A stretch of DNA of 64,000 bases from Gongronella butleri. Its lineage: Eukaryota > Mucoromycota > Mucoromycetes > Mucorales > Cunninghamellaceae. Below are positions 47,905-60,485 of the stretch, one piece after another. Location of the stretch: NCBI GenBank assembly GCA_025201375.1, contig JAIWZP010000019.1:310001-374000 (forward strand), given 5' to 3'. A program made the position numbers and the translations under genes. Numbering within the stretch: position 1 is the stretch's first letter; each line of letters starts with the position of its first letter. The notes under the pieces are model-generated. The model ran no database searches. It saw nothing but the letters and a program-made list of their open reading frames with translations, and was not told the DNA's origin.

Positions 47905-49268
47905 TTAGGGATCTTGCTTTTGCTTCTTGTCGCTATTGCCAGAAGAATCGTTGGCTTTTCGCTTGATCAATGTGGATAAGTCGTTGACGTTCGCGGCCGG
48001 TGCATTGGAGGACGTATCGCTGCTGCCGCCATTAAGCGCACTGCCAAAGAACGACTTTAACATCTCCTTGGCTTGTTTTTCTGTCTCCTGCTTGGTCTGC
48101 AGGTCCTCGATCTAATCAAAATAAAAGCGCATCAGCATCCCCCGTCGCAAACGAGCGAGAAAACGCGCTATTTCCGCACGGCACGCTTACCTTTTCCTTC
48201 ATTTCAGGTATCAATTCTTGGATTTCGGCAATCTCCTTCTTGTCGGCGTCGCTAAGTGCGGGCTTGCCCTTGCCCTTGCCTTCGTCGTCGGCGGTGCCCT
48301 GTTCCAGAGTGCTAATGCGCGCATTGAGCACGCGGATCACCTTGTCCATCTGTTCTAGAGCACCCGCAATGCCGTCGATTGACAATTCCAGTGCAAGCGC
48401 GAACCGGTAGTGCAATTCGGCCAATTCACGGTCATCAGCGGGCAATAGTGTGCACTTGATGTCGATCGCCTTTTTGAGATCTGGCACGGCTTCATCGAAT
48501 TTCTCTAAAATAAAATAAAAAATGGTCATTGGGGGGCTGCCATCACGCGTTTTTTTTTTTCCTTTTTCTTTTTTTAAATACCTGTTTCCATGGACACATC
48601 GCTCAATGCAAGCAAGACGTCGGCCAGCTTGAGTTTGGACGCGTCATCGTCACCCTTTTCGAAAATAAGGCGCGCAACGTCTAGGATTTGCCATGCAGAC
48701 TCAAAATCGTCCTGATCGTCGTCATCATCGTCGTCGCCGGCATCCTCAGCATCGTCGTCCGCGGCGGCAGCGGCGCCAAAGGTCGGCTGGTCATCGAAAT
48801 GGAAGCGAGGATTGCTTGGTTCGGCTAAAATAGATGCAAATTTGAGCGGATAATCGCCATGGCACGCCCCCTTTTTATGTTACCTTTAGTGGCGGTGGCT
48901 GCGACGGCAGGCTGGGCGGCCTGTTCTTGCTCCTTGATGGCATCGGCAGACTCCTGGGCCGAGTCGCCAAGCACAGTGTTGCGCTGGATGGCAAATTGCA
49001 AGAGTGCGCGGCCATACGCAAAGTAGGCGTCCCCACTGGCCGGGTCCAGATCGCCGTGCTTCTCGTCCCTATCCAAAAAATGACAAAAAGACGCGTTTGT
49101 CGCCAGGTTCGAGATGCGGCAGCACGCTTTTTGTGCTTTTGATCCTTACAGACGTTGACACGCCTCGCTCAACTTGGAAATACTGGCCTCAAAGTCGCCG
49201 GTGGCATAGTCTTGCTTGCCCTGCTCAATAAGCTGGTCAATGGAAAGAGTGGTTTCGTCGGTCGTCAT
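47905..49268 (-). CDS. NASP/Sim3-type histone chaperone (SHNi-TPR)
   Basis: Five exons: 49268-49150, 49068-48884, 48824-48582, 48504-48191 and 48111-47905, giving 355 aa. TPR helices begin near residue 10 (LIEQGKQDYATGDFEASI), continue GDAYFAYGRALLQFA, and are interrupted by an Asp/Glu-rich loop at about residues 115-140, the hallmark of the SHNi-TPR family. The later ELHYRFALALELS matches the conserved SHNi-TPR repeat. A coiled coil follows, and a bipartite-like NLS, KRKANDSSGNSDKKQK, ends the protein. The family binds H3-H4 and H1 and delivers histones to the nucleus. Confidence 0.92.
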
Positions 49269-49649
49269 AGTGTGAGCAAAGAAAACAGAAGAAAATAACG
49301 CAAAAGAACGAAGAAAACGAAAAACAGGGAGAAATCAAAACGGACACGACGCCCTTTTTTGCGCTTTGCCTCCTTCCCAAAAGAGGCAGGAGATATCCAT
49401 CGAGAATTGAGCACTGGCGGGAGCCGGGCAATTGCTGCCGCAATCTGCCAGCCTAGTGGTCCCCGCTCGATGATTGGATCCCACTCACGTTTCGGTAAGC
49501 AATGACAATCAAATCAGTCATCAGTCAGCATCGAATGCCAACAAAAAGGCAAAAAAAAGGCTGGTCCCCCCCACCTTTCTTTTTTTCTTCATATTTCTTT
49601 TACCTTCTTTTTCATACAACCTTTTTTTTTTTTTTTTACCCCCTCTATT
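49269..49649. promoter_or_regulatory. Divergent NASP / FMN1 promoter
   Basis: 381 bp between outward-facing starts. A long T/C-rich tract (49575-49645) directly precedes FMN1. No TATA box seen. Confidence 0.6.
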
Positions 49650-50386
49650 ATGCCTGCCCTTCTCAATAAGGACCGTCCTCTGCTCGTTGGCCCCGAGGTG
49701 CCCGAAACACCCTATCCCTTCACTATCCGTGGCACCGTCGTCAAAGGCTTTGGCCGCGGCTCCAAGGAGCTTGGTATCCCAACAGGTGAGTTTCTTTTAC
49801 ATTTTTTTTCCACGATGGATTGCCATGTCGCAGCCAACCCCAGGCTCACCTATTGATTTTTTTATAGCCAATTTGAACGAGGAGGCACTGGAGCAGCTGT
49901 ACACAGGATTGGATTTGGGCGTCTATTATGGCTGGGCGCAAGTGGGCCCTGTAAAGTCCACCGTATACCCCATGGTGATGAGCCTCGGCTGGAATCCTTA
50001 TTACAAGAATGAGAAGCGATCGGCAGTAAGATCTTTTGCGAAAAAAAGAAGCATTGGGGTCTCATTTTTTTGTTTTTCTTGCTTAAAGGAGGTGCATATT
50101 TTACACGAGTTTCCAGAGGATTTCTATGGCAGCGAGCTCAAAGTGATTGTCATGGGATACATCCGACCTGAGCAAAACTACCCATCGCTTGGTAAGCGTG
50201 AAAACAAAGAAAAAAAAACCGAGGGGTGGGAAAATATTGATTGAAAATATTGATTGACCTTTCTTGTTGTTGCCGCTTTTAGACGCCCTGATCACTGATA
50301 TCCGCACTGATATGGAAGTCGCCAGACAATCCTTGTCTCGAACTGCCTACAAGGAAGCTCAATTGCACTCTCTGTTCACCGTGTAG
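49650..50386 (+). CDS. FMN1: Riboflavin kinase
   Basis: Four exons: 49650-49785, 49868-50025, 50089-50191 and 50283-50386, giving 166 aa. It makes FMN from riboflavin and ATP. The N-terminus has [21 protein letters not shown], split by intron 1, with the Thr-Ala-Asn metal/ATP motif. Then come [23 protein letters not shown], the catalytic-region [12 protein letters not shown] and GYIRPEQNY. Length is typical of the monofunctional eukaryotic enzyme. Confidence 0.96.
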
Positions 50387-50779
50387 AAATAATAAAACAA
50401 GACGCACATAGACGAATAAATAGAGTTTTTTTGGTGTTACACATTTTTGCTGCAAGTGCCAACTCCATGCCACCCAGCTTCGCCTACTTTTGGAGTGAGG
50501 CTTTAGGCGAATGTTTGTGTGAAGTGTGTGACGGGAGAAAGGGTTAAGAGGACGGGCGGTCACCTCTTTAAAGGGGAGGCCCAGGCCCCTCGTCGTCGGT
50601 TTTTTTCCTTTTTTTTTCTCTCTTGTTTTTTTTTTTTCCTTTTTTTTTATTTTTTTTTCCTTTTTTTTTATTTTTTTCTCTCGCTTCCTTTTTGTCGCGT
50701 ATCTGCTTCTCTCTCTTTCTCTCCTCTCCCTCACTTTTTTTGCACTCGCACTACTCTTCACTCAATTCCGTGTATTTTG
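50387..50779. other. FMN1 3' region, pyrimidine-rich
   Basis: An AATAAA at 50389-50394 just after the stop and another at 50417-50422. Long T and CT runs at 50600-50740 follow. No gene. Confidence 0.55.
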
Positions 50780-52262
50780 CATTTTATTTTGGCTTTCCCT
50801 TAGAGCGTGCATCCCTTTTGGGCACGCGTTCTTGTTAGGGCCTTAGCAGCAGGCAAATGCGAGTCGAGGGCGCGTCATCGGACCCAAGGCGGCGGCCCCT
50901 GCGCGCCGACAAATGGCCAATTGGGCATGCCTTGGTGTCCCCCCCCCACCTTGATGGCAATGGCGCATTGGCGCCATGGACGCCCCTCGACTCTCTCTCG
51001 CCCGCGCCTCCCCTCGTCCAGGAGGAGTTGCTTTTGTGCTTGGCGCGCACACCGCCATGTCCTCTTTCTTCCTCCCCCCTCCTTTATTGCCTGCCCAATC
51101 GGAGCCAGTTGCCCGCCCGCCCCGTCACAATTGATCTGTTCCCCGCCCGGGGCGCCGCATCAATGGGGCTACCTGGCTCTCCCCTCTCACGTTACGCGCG
51201 CCCGGGGCCCGCCCAATTCTTGCGCGCCTTTTCGCGCTTTTTTTGCGCGACGTTGCGCGTTTTGGTGTGGTGCGATCGGATGGTCCTTTGTTTGCGTTGC
51301 GTGTGGCTCCTCCGCTTCCCTGGTGGTCGCGTCTTTTTTTTTTTTTGGCCTCGCTCGCTTTTGGTTGGTGGTGTTCGGCGCGTTTTTTTTTTTTTTTGCC
51401 CTTTTTTTTTTTTTTTTTGTCTGCGCTGGTCGGCCGCGCCCTCCCCCCGCCTGGCTGGCGGACTGCACGCACGATCACGATGAGGGTGTGCCATGGTACC
51501 CATCATGGCTCGCCGGGCGTTCGCCGCCTCGCGCCCCTTGTTTTTTTGGTGGGCGCGGGGTCACTGGCTTGGTTTGGCTTACGGGCCGCGTCGCTCGTCG
51601 CGTTTGTGGCTGTTGTTTTCCGCGTTCCTCTCGTCCCCTTTTTTGCTGGGCGTGTCGCTCTCTCCTCTTCTTTGTCCCTTTGCGCTCTCGCGCTCTGTTT
51701 TTTTCTCTCTGCGCCTCTTTTGCGCCCCCCTCTCCCTCCTTTGCAGTTCTTTGGGTCGTTGGTGCCTTGCTGCGCGTCTTTCTTGGGCGCGCACCCAGGG
51801 CGTGTGACTTCACACGATGGGCGTCGCCTGTGGTTCCCTTTTTTCGCCCCTTCTTTTCGCCCCGCCGCCCAGCTTGGGTCGGTGTGTTGACGCGGTTCAT
51901 TTCGCTGCGGGCGCGCCTTGGCGCCCGCTCGGGGCAACAGAATGGAATTGGCCCAATGGGACTTTGGGCCATGATACCCATCATGCGCCGTGGCGTCTGC
52001 TCCCCCCAGCCCCTTTTTCTGACCTCGCTCTGGCGTGTCTCTTTTTTTCCGTCGGCCGTCCCTCCCTCGCCTCCTCGTGTGGCGTGGCGTTGGGCGTGCC
52101 ACGGTGGGACACGCCAGTTGCGCGGGTCACAATTCGGGTTTTAATATCGCGCGCGCGCTCCGTGGCGTGGTGAGGCCGAGCTTAGTTTATTGTCATTTGC
52201 TCGGCCTCGCCCGCCTACCCAACCCCTCTTCCTCAAATTTAATAAAAATATTTGTCTTTTTT
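50780..52262 (+). other. Adenine-depleted, gene-free tract; candidate non-coding RNA
   Basis: The plus strand is almost devoid of A. 51281-51461 (181 nt) and 51582-51744 (163 nt) contain none. Because all stop codons and their complements need A or T in fixed places, long frames open on both strands (one of 445 codons, plus strand), but their composition is not protein-like. Two related segments, GCCATGGTACCCATCATGG near 51490 and GGCCATGATACCCATCATG near 51968, hint at internal duplication. AATAAA at 52241-52246 closes the tract, so a plus-strand transcript is possible; expression is not shown by sequence. Confidence 0.5.
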
Positions 52263-52574
52263 GCCAAAAAAAAAAAACGAGAAATTTCAACGCATGAGCC
52301 TACAATTAATCGAAATGGAGATGATTGAATGCCCATCTTGTTGCGTTCTGCTCATTTTCACGTCATTGCATAGGTTTGCCGCGGGAAGCGTCACGAGAGG
52401 CAAGGCAAAACCAGTATTGTTTCCAAAAAAAACAACGTCATTGTGCATGCAAATCCATCCTGCTCGCCCCGGAAGGTTACCCTAAAAAATATCCCGAAGC
52501 ATGTGTCCATCAACACCATTTTGATCGGCACCGTTGATCTCCAATGCAAAACACAAACAAAAAAAGCTAATCTA

Positions 52575-52614
<40 letters not shown>

Positions 52615-52826
52615 CGAAAGTCTTGAGAATTGTTGTGAGGGCGCGTCAAAGAGTAAGGTCGGCTGATTCTTCCTGATTTGGTCATGACCAAAAAAACGAG
52701 GCTTCCTTTTTTTTTTTTTTTGAGCACCGCGTTTTGTGTTTTTTGTTGTTGCCGATTTTCCCCCTTTTCCCTCTTTTTCCCCCCTGTTTTCCTCTTTTTT
52801 TTTCGTTTCTATTTTTTTCGGTCCTT
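52263..52826. other. Promoter side of first F-box gene
   Basis: Contains a 38-nt A-run at 52576-52613 and a T/C-rich leader directly before the gene. No gene seen. Confidence 0.55.
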
Positions 52827-54672
52827 ATGAAGAAACGCGCGGTGGAAAAGCCGACTGCTCAAGTTCTGTCGGTCAAGCGTCGCGCCACGGGTAGCGTGCA
52901 GCAGACGAGCCAGCCGGCCTGGTTTTACTATTTCAAGGACGGGCAAGAGGCGTTTCAAGCTGGCGACTTTCAAAAGGCGGCGGATCTCTTTACGCGCGCG
53001 CTGTGCGACGAGCCGACGCACGCAACGCTGCTGGACTGCCGTGCTGCGACGTATGAGAAGCTGAATCGGCTGGAGGACGCGTTTCTCGATGCCAAAACGA
53101 TGATCCAGAAGCAACCGACGAATGCCAAGGGGTATTTGCGCGGGGCCAAGCTGCTGGTCGATCATCCGCCATTGGCAGACATGTTCAAGGTGACGGCGCT
53201 GGCGGTGTGCCGCAAGGGGTGCAAACGCGTGCCACCCACGGATCCGCGGTACAAGCAGCTCGAAACGCGCAAACAAACCCTCGAAAGACACGCGGCCATG
53301 CGCAAAAACACACGCGACCCCATCACCCTGTTCCCCACCGAGGTCCTCGCGCAAATCTTCAATTACTTGCCATTCCATCGCAAACTCGCATGCATGCTCG
53401 TCAGCAAGAATTGGCGTGCCTTCCTCGTCGCTTGGCCAGCCATGTGGGCAAATCTCGACCTCATCACGGGCGCAACACGCAGAAACGCCAACCTAAAAAC
53501 CCTCCAACGATACCTATTGCATACAAACGGCCAACACGTCCGAAAAGTCTCATTCACAGGCAACGCCGACATTTTTTCCCTGCTGCGCCAGCACAATTGC
53601 ACGAAATTGACACAAATCAGTAAGCAACAAAGTGTGGAAAGGTGAAATTGGCGCGTATTATCCTAAATATTATTTTTTTTTTTTTTTTTGCCCAGATCTG
53701 CTCGATAGCACGCTTTCCCCCGATCAGTGGACGGACTCGTTCCCTGCGATTGGGTCTCATCTGACGCATTTGCAGCTCAACAGTCTGTTTTGCTCTGAAA
53801 ATTACTGCGACGTGGTTTCTCGCGTTCTGGACGCGTGTCCGCAGCTGACGCATCTGTTTTACACGTTTTCGATGCAGAGTCCGCGACGCGAGGACGAAAC
53901 CATACGCGGCGCGCCGCACGCACTGCAGCAATTGTATCTCACGGTATGTGACGGCCATTGCCATCTGCCGCCCAGCGCCTTGGAGAGTCTCGCAGCGCGA
54001 TGCCCCGATCTCACCCATTTGTACACATCTTTCCTCGACCATCATTTGCTTCTCAGCCTGTTCCCCAAGTTGCGTGTGCTCGATCTTCACCTGAAACAGG
54101 ACGTTTTAGCGCGCGACGACTGGTTTAACACGAAAATCATGGCTGCACCTACGACGGGTCTCGAGGAACTCGGCACCACGCAAGCCGCAAGCGAGGAAAA
54201 CATGCTGCGCTTCGTCGACCAGGATCTCATGCCTCATATCGCGTCGTTACACACGCTCAGGCTCGAATTGGTCGCGGTCGGCCGACCAACACGCCTTGAC
54301 ATGATGCCGCCGTCATCCATCCTACACACACTGGAGCTGCGCACCGTGGGCCATGATGAGCAGAGCCTGCTGCATCTCATCTCGCTCTACCCACGCCTCA
54401 CAAACGTCAAATTCACTCACATGTCTGAAGTAAACGACAATGTCGCGCACGCCCTCGCCGAATTGCCCAACCTGACGCATCTCGACCTGTCCATGACTTC
54501 CATCACAGGCGCAGGCCTGCGTCCATTTGTGGAAAAGCGTGCAGCCACCCTGGTGGCGCTTATTGCCAACGATTGTCGCCTCATCAGCCCCGACGCCGTC
54601 CAATTTGTGCGCGATCGCCTCGGCACGCGCTTCACTTGCACTCTCACTGATACTCGACGACGACGACGCTAG
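52827..54672 (+). CDS. TPR/F-box/LRR protein (Dia2/Pof3-like), copy 1
   Basis: Two exons, 52827-53619 and 53696-54672, giving 589 aa. TPR-like helices span about residues 30-135 (FYYFKDGQEAFQAGDFQKAADLFTRAL). An F-box follows at about 168-215 (ITLFPTEVLAQIFNYLPFHRKLACMLVSKNW). Leucine-rich repeats fill the rest (LTHLQLNSL, LPNLTHLDLSM). The TPR/F-box/LRR order is that of Dia2 in budding yeast and Pof3 in fission yeast, SCF substrate receptors for replication-fork and telomere maintenance. Substrate here is unknown. A paralogue with the same intron position lies 2 kb downstream. Confidence 0.85.
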
Positions 54673-56664
54673 AATTCTCAAATAAAAGACATCTCGTTTG
54701 ACAATGCAGAAAAAAAAACACATCAGAGAAAAAAGTGGAAACGCGTGAATTGAACATGGATGACAACACGACTGTGAGCAAAAATTGTCAAGCACAATGA
54801 ATCCGTCCATTGCATGCTTCGATCATCACCTGGTTCAAATTTAAAACCATTTGAAGCATTTTTTCAAAAAGATCTCTATAAAAAGTGGGATTTTATAACG
54901 ACCTCTATAGGCAACTTGCCAGTCACGTGCTGCAACGCGCGCGAAACGCGTCCGACGTGAAAGAGACAAGCGAGAACCCCAACTAAGATGCGATCAGCAC
55001 GTGTAAAAAGTCCTTGGACGACGCCACACACTCAACTCAAATTTTGGTCACGTCGAGCTCCCAAATCCAAAATTGAAAAATTGGGTCCTCCGAATGCGCG
55101 AAACTCACACACAAGAACAATCGCATCGAGAAACCAACAAAAATGGCAAAAAAGAGAGCAATCGATCTGTTGAATCTCGAGCAATCAGCGATTTTGGATT
55201 TTATTTCAACCGCTGATTGCACGGGAAAAATATATTCATCGAGCCTGGCCGACGCGTCCATCAGCAAGACATGACCCAAATGCATAAATTTAAATATGAC
55301 AGGCGCGTGTAACGCGAAGCTTGACGGTGTTTATCACGCGTCGAAAATTATTAGTGATAGCGAAACCGAGTCAAAAATGCCAAAACTCGCTTTTTTTCAG
55401 AGATCACCGACGTCTACGCATGCATCAAGTCGCTCTCTTTCTGATGAAATGACTTTCAATGCACTGCAGTCAATTTTCGTCGAGTTAACCTTGTAGTGAA
55501 AATTTACCCAAAATCACCATTTACGCGACAACCAGTCAAGAGAGCCTTGGTTTTTATTGCATTTCTATTGGTGAAGGAGGGCCATCTACCATATGGTTGA
55601 ATGGCGTGGCGGTCTGGCGACCTAAATTTGACCCTTTTCAAATCGTCGACTGTACCCCTTGGAAAATTCGCGGTTTTTGGAAAATGGGCATTGCGCGCCA
55701 TGGAGTGGCTGCAGTACCTCGGGGGTGGGCTCATTCGAACGAAACAGCTTGCTACATTCGATCCAAGGAGTAAATGACCTTGTACATGGCATGATTTCTG
55801 ACAAGCTATGGACAAACAACAAAAAAGCTCAAATCGCGAAAATTTCCATATTCACCTGGCCGATCTCCATTCGTTTTGGCCCACATACGACGAGAACCAG
55901 TGTAAACACATGTAGCATATATTGAGACACGTCAATGTAGGCAATGATCCCCAAGTATGGAACAATACTTTAAAAACAGCATTTATGAAGCACAACTGGC
56001 ATTGCAGTGACCCGTTCTGTGGCAAATTTGCTACCAGATCTTTTTCCATGGCCATTGGAAGCGACGCCAACGTACAATTGCATGGCTCAAAGGTTTACCA
56101 CAGGGAAAAACATCCAAAAAGTCAAAATTCAAAGAGGTTGTAGCCCGTGCGCGCCCACATTACGACGTAAAGCCATGTGAACAGAATCAAACAAATGCTT
56201 AACGCAAGTTTTACAAACTGGGTGTGAGAAATAATTAGTTGATGACGAGGACGAGCTTCAAAAAAGGAAAAATGCCGTTGGTGTGCATGTTTGCCAGCTT
56301 TTGATGGCCAAAAGAAGGTTCCTACTGATGACATGATTTTTTTTTTGATTGATGGAGGTACAAGTGTACAAGCACCGCCCGGTGCCTTTTTTAATTGCCA
56401 ATTGCCCCCCCCCCACCCCCGTGATGTCGCGCCAAATGTGACGGAGCCCTTTTTTTTTTGCAGGCACAACAAGCGCTTTCCCTGAATCATTTTGGCTGCG
56501 CATTTATAGGCAAAAGTGTTGATCCTGCGGGGATGCAAATGAAAAAGGAGGTGGGGCCAAAAAAGTGGAATGAACCCTTTTTATTCTTTCCCCATCTGAT
56601 TTTTTTTCCTCACCCCTTTTTTTTCTTTTTTTTTTTTCTTTTCTTTTCTTTCTTTCTTTCCTTG
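54673..56664. other. Spacer between F-box paralogues
   Basis: No supported gene. It contains repeat copy Y (55050-55830). 55850-56250 has two overlapping minus-strand frames with a hydrophobic stretch that I cannot assign. The last 60 bp before the next gene are T/C-rich. Confidence 0.5.
55050..55830 (-). repeat. Dispersed repeat, copy Y
   Basis: Inverted relative to copy X at 15.5-16.45 kb, with the same segment order. Peptide-level similarity remains (KWALRAMEW against WGSRTIQW context, then IRT-L-TF-PRSK), but stops interrupt all frames. Confidence 0.75.
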
Positions 56665-58542
56665 ATGACGAAGCGACGCACGAACAATACTGGGGACCCA
56701 GGGTCGTCGAAGCGTGCTCGTCCGCTTTATTGGGTGTATCACCTTCTGGACGGTCTGCGTGCGCACCGCGAGCTAGAGCACGATGAGGCGGTGGAGCTGT
56801 ATACACAGGCGTTGTACCTGGAGCCGGATAATCCGATGATTTTAGACTGTCGTGCGTCTGCGTACAAGGCGATGCAGCGCTGGGAAGATGCGTACAAGGA
56901 TGTTGATTTGATGATTCAAAAGCATCCCGACATGTCGCTTGGCTACCTTTCGATGGGGCGGCTCTTGGAGAACCGGCCGACGTTGGCAAGAGAGAAGCAG
57001 GTGTTTCCCCTGGACGTGTATCGGCAAGGTTGCCGCCAAGTGCCGCCAGCCGACCCACGGTACGAACAACTCGTCTTTTTCCGCGATTCGCTAGCATCCA
57101 AGCGCGATCCCATTTTCACGTTACCCCTCGACGTCCTCGACAACATCTTTGGCCTCATCCCCTTCCACCTGCGCATCGATTGTGTCCGCGTCAGTCGCTC
57201 GTGGGCCGCCTTTCTTCGCTCATGGCATGGCATGTGGGCAGATCTTGATTTTGTCACTGGTGCCAATGAAAGTTGCCATAATTGCACCGTCTCGTCGCTC
57301 GAGGCTTATCTACAATACGCAAAAGGCAGACATGTCCGCCGCTTTGCATGGAGCTCACGACGCGGCACCATGGAATGGGCACTCCTCGAATTGAAAAAGC
57401 ATCAATGCCAGAATCTCGACCAGCTTTGTAAGAATTGTCTTTGAAGAAAAGAAAAAGAAAAAAAAAACAAGAAAAAAAAGAGGGGAAACTGACCGCGATT
57501 TTCTTGTGAATTAGGGCTTTACGACTATGTTCTTCCGCGCAACTCGTTGACGCCGATTCTCGGGTCGATTGGGGGGAATTTGACGCAATTGCTGATTTCC
57601 GAGTGCCCTCGTCCAACGGGCAGCATGGTCGTGCACGACATCCTTAGTGCGTGTCCGCGTTTGACGCGTCTTTATTGCTCATGGACGCGTTTGAGCGCGC
57701 TGGATTGCCTACCTGCGGGTCCTGAACATGGATTGGAGCGTCTGCACCTGGTGATCGACTCGTCGTGCTGCCAATTCCTCGCGTCGCTGGCGGCTCGATG
57801 CCCGCACCTCACACATTTGTACATGAAGGATGATTTGCGCAAAGACGACATGATGGACCGCCTCGGTCGGTCCTGGTTCCCGAAATTGCGTGTCTTGTAC
57901 CAAGCCGGCGGCGGCGGCACGCTGCCTGTGCGCGACGACGTTGCGGCCGACACATTGCTCCCTCCAAGGCCGCGGGAAATTCGTGAAAATGGCGAAAATG
58001 TCGAAAAAGACACGGGGTTGCAAGAATTGTCGGTGTTTGCGCGGTATTTCTATGATGATGACGCGATGGCGCGGCTGATCAACCAGTTGCTGCGGCCCAA
58101 CATCCACACGCTGAGTATTTTATGGCTGCCACTCATCCAATTTGGCCGTCAATGGGTGCAATTGCTCCCTGCATCTACTCAACTGACGCGCCTCCATCTG
58201 CCCACCTGTGATAGCCTCAGTGAGCAGGATTATTTGCACATTTTGTCCCTGTACCCGCGCCTCGAGTGCCTCATGCTTGCTGGCAAGCCAAATGTCACCG
58301 ACAGGGTCCTGTACGCCGTCGCCGACCTCCCATACCTGCGCGAACTCGACATTTCACACAATGCAAGCATCACCGACCTCGGCGTCATCCGCCTCATCGA
58401 AAAACGCGAAACAACACTGACCAAGCTCGTCATGTTTGAATGCACCGCCCTGCAGCCCCAATGTATCCAATTGGCCCGTGCAAGACTCGGCAACCGCTTC
58501 ATCTGCATCTCGTCGCGCTACCGCTCGTATCGCCCCTATTAG
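56665..58542 (+). CDS. TPR/F-box/LRR protein (Dia2/Pof3-like), copy 2
   Basis: Two exons, 56665-57427 and 57515-58542, giving 596 aa. Same plan as copy 1: TPR-like helices at about 22-125 (DEAVELYTQALYLEPDNP), an F-box at about 150-200 (IFTLPLDVLDNIFGLIPFHLRIDCVRVSRSW), and LRRs to the end (LPYLRELDISHNASITDLGV). The single phase-1 intron falls at the equivalent place. The two proteins are clearly homologous but strongly diverged, so the duplication is old and both have been kept. Confidence 0.85.
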
Positions 58543-58606
58543 CCACTTTTTTTTTTTCTTCCTCTTCTCATTTCTATGCATCGCTACAGTAGACCAATGT
58601 TTTTGT

Positions 58607-58637
<31 letters not shown>

Positions 58638-59235
58638 GTTGGAGACGAGCGCTTGCGCCGTCCCATCTGATGATACCGCCCGTAATAAATCTTGGCAATT
58701 GGGACCGCCTTACACTCGCCACACCTATTTTTTTTTTTTTTTTCGTGGAAATCGGGCCAGCTTTTTTCTTTTTTTTTTTTCCGCCCTATGTGCCATGGAC
58801 CTCGGCCAACATACAAAGTGATAGCTCAAAGAAAGGCTCGAGAGCCGCCTGAACGCTCTCTCGGCCATGAAATGATTTTAAAAAGCAAAAAAATCGCGCA
58901 TTTTCAATCTTTTTATGTGATTTAACTTCGCCACAGGGCATTAGGATGCCACACAAGGCGCAGCAGATGCCTGGCTCCTTGCTCTCGAAAACGCTAGAAC
59001 GCGGCAAAAAAAAAAATGCGCGTCTTTTTCTCTTTTGGTCAGTTAAATTTACTGGATATTGGGTGAAAAAAAGAAAGGGGTGGGTGTGGTCTCTACAGAA
59101 AATAACGGCTACAAAAGTAATTGGGGGATATGGGGAGTGGAGGGAGGGAGAGGGGAAAAGAGGAACATATGCGACGTGTGAAAAAGAGGGGAAAAAAACA
59201 ATAAAAGACGCGACAGTATAGGTGGAGGACAAAAT
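58543..59235. other. Convergent spacer to ARL1
   Basis: 693 bp of mostly T-rich then A/G-rich sequence, including T-runs at 58611-58637 and 58730-58743 and a GGGAG-rich stretch at 59126-59165. No gene seen. Confidence 0.55.
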
Positions 59236-60320
<1,085 letters not shown>

Positions 60321-60485
60321 GCTTTTAAGCAACAAAGATGAGAAGTGAAAAAGAGAAAAAGAGAAAAAAAAATCCAAGAGTTGCTTTTTTGAGTGTCCGT
60401 TCCTCTTTTTCGTTTGTCTCTCTTTGTTTTCCACGCCCTCGCTCTCTCTCTCTTTTTTTTTTTTTTTGCTTTTCCCCCCTCACTT
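60321..60485. promoter_or_regulatory. Compact divergent ARL1 / VPS35 promoter
   Basis: Only 165 bp separate the two starts, including both 5' leaders. It consists of a GA-rich half next to ARL1 and a CT/T-rich half next to VPS35. Confidence 0.7.

Noticed and set aside
50807..52144. 445-codon plus-strand open frame
   Set aside because: It opens because the strand lacks A, so stops are rare. Overlapping long frames exist on both strands and the predicted peptide is Phe/Ala/Arg/Pro-rich with no domain.
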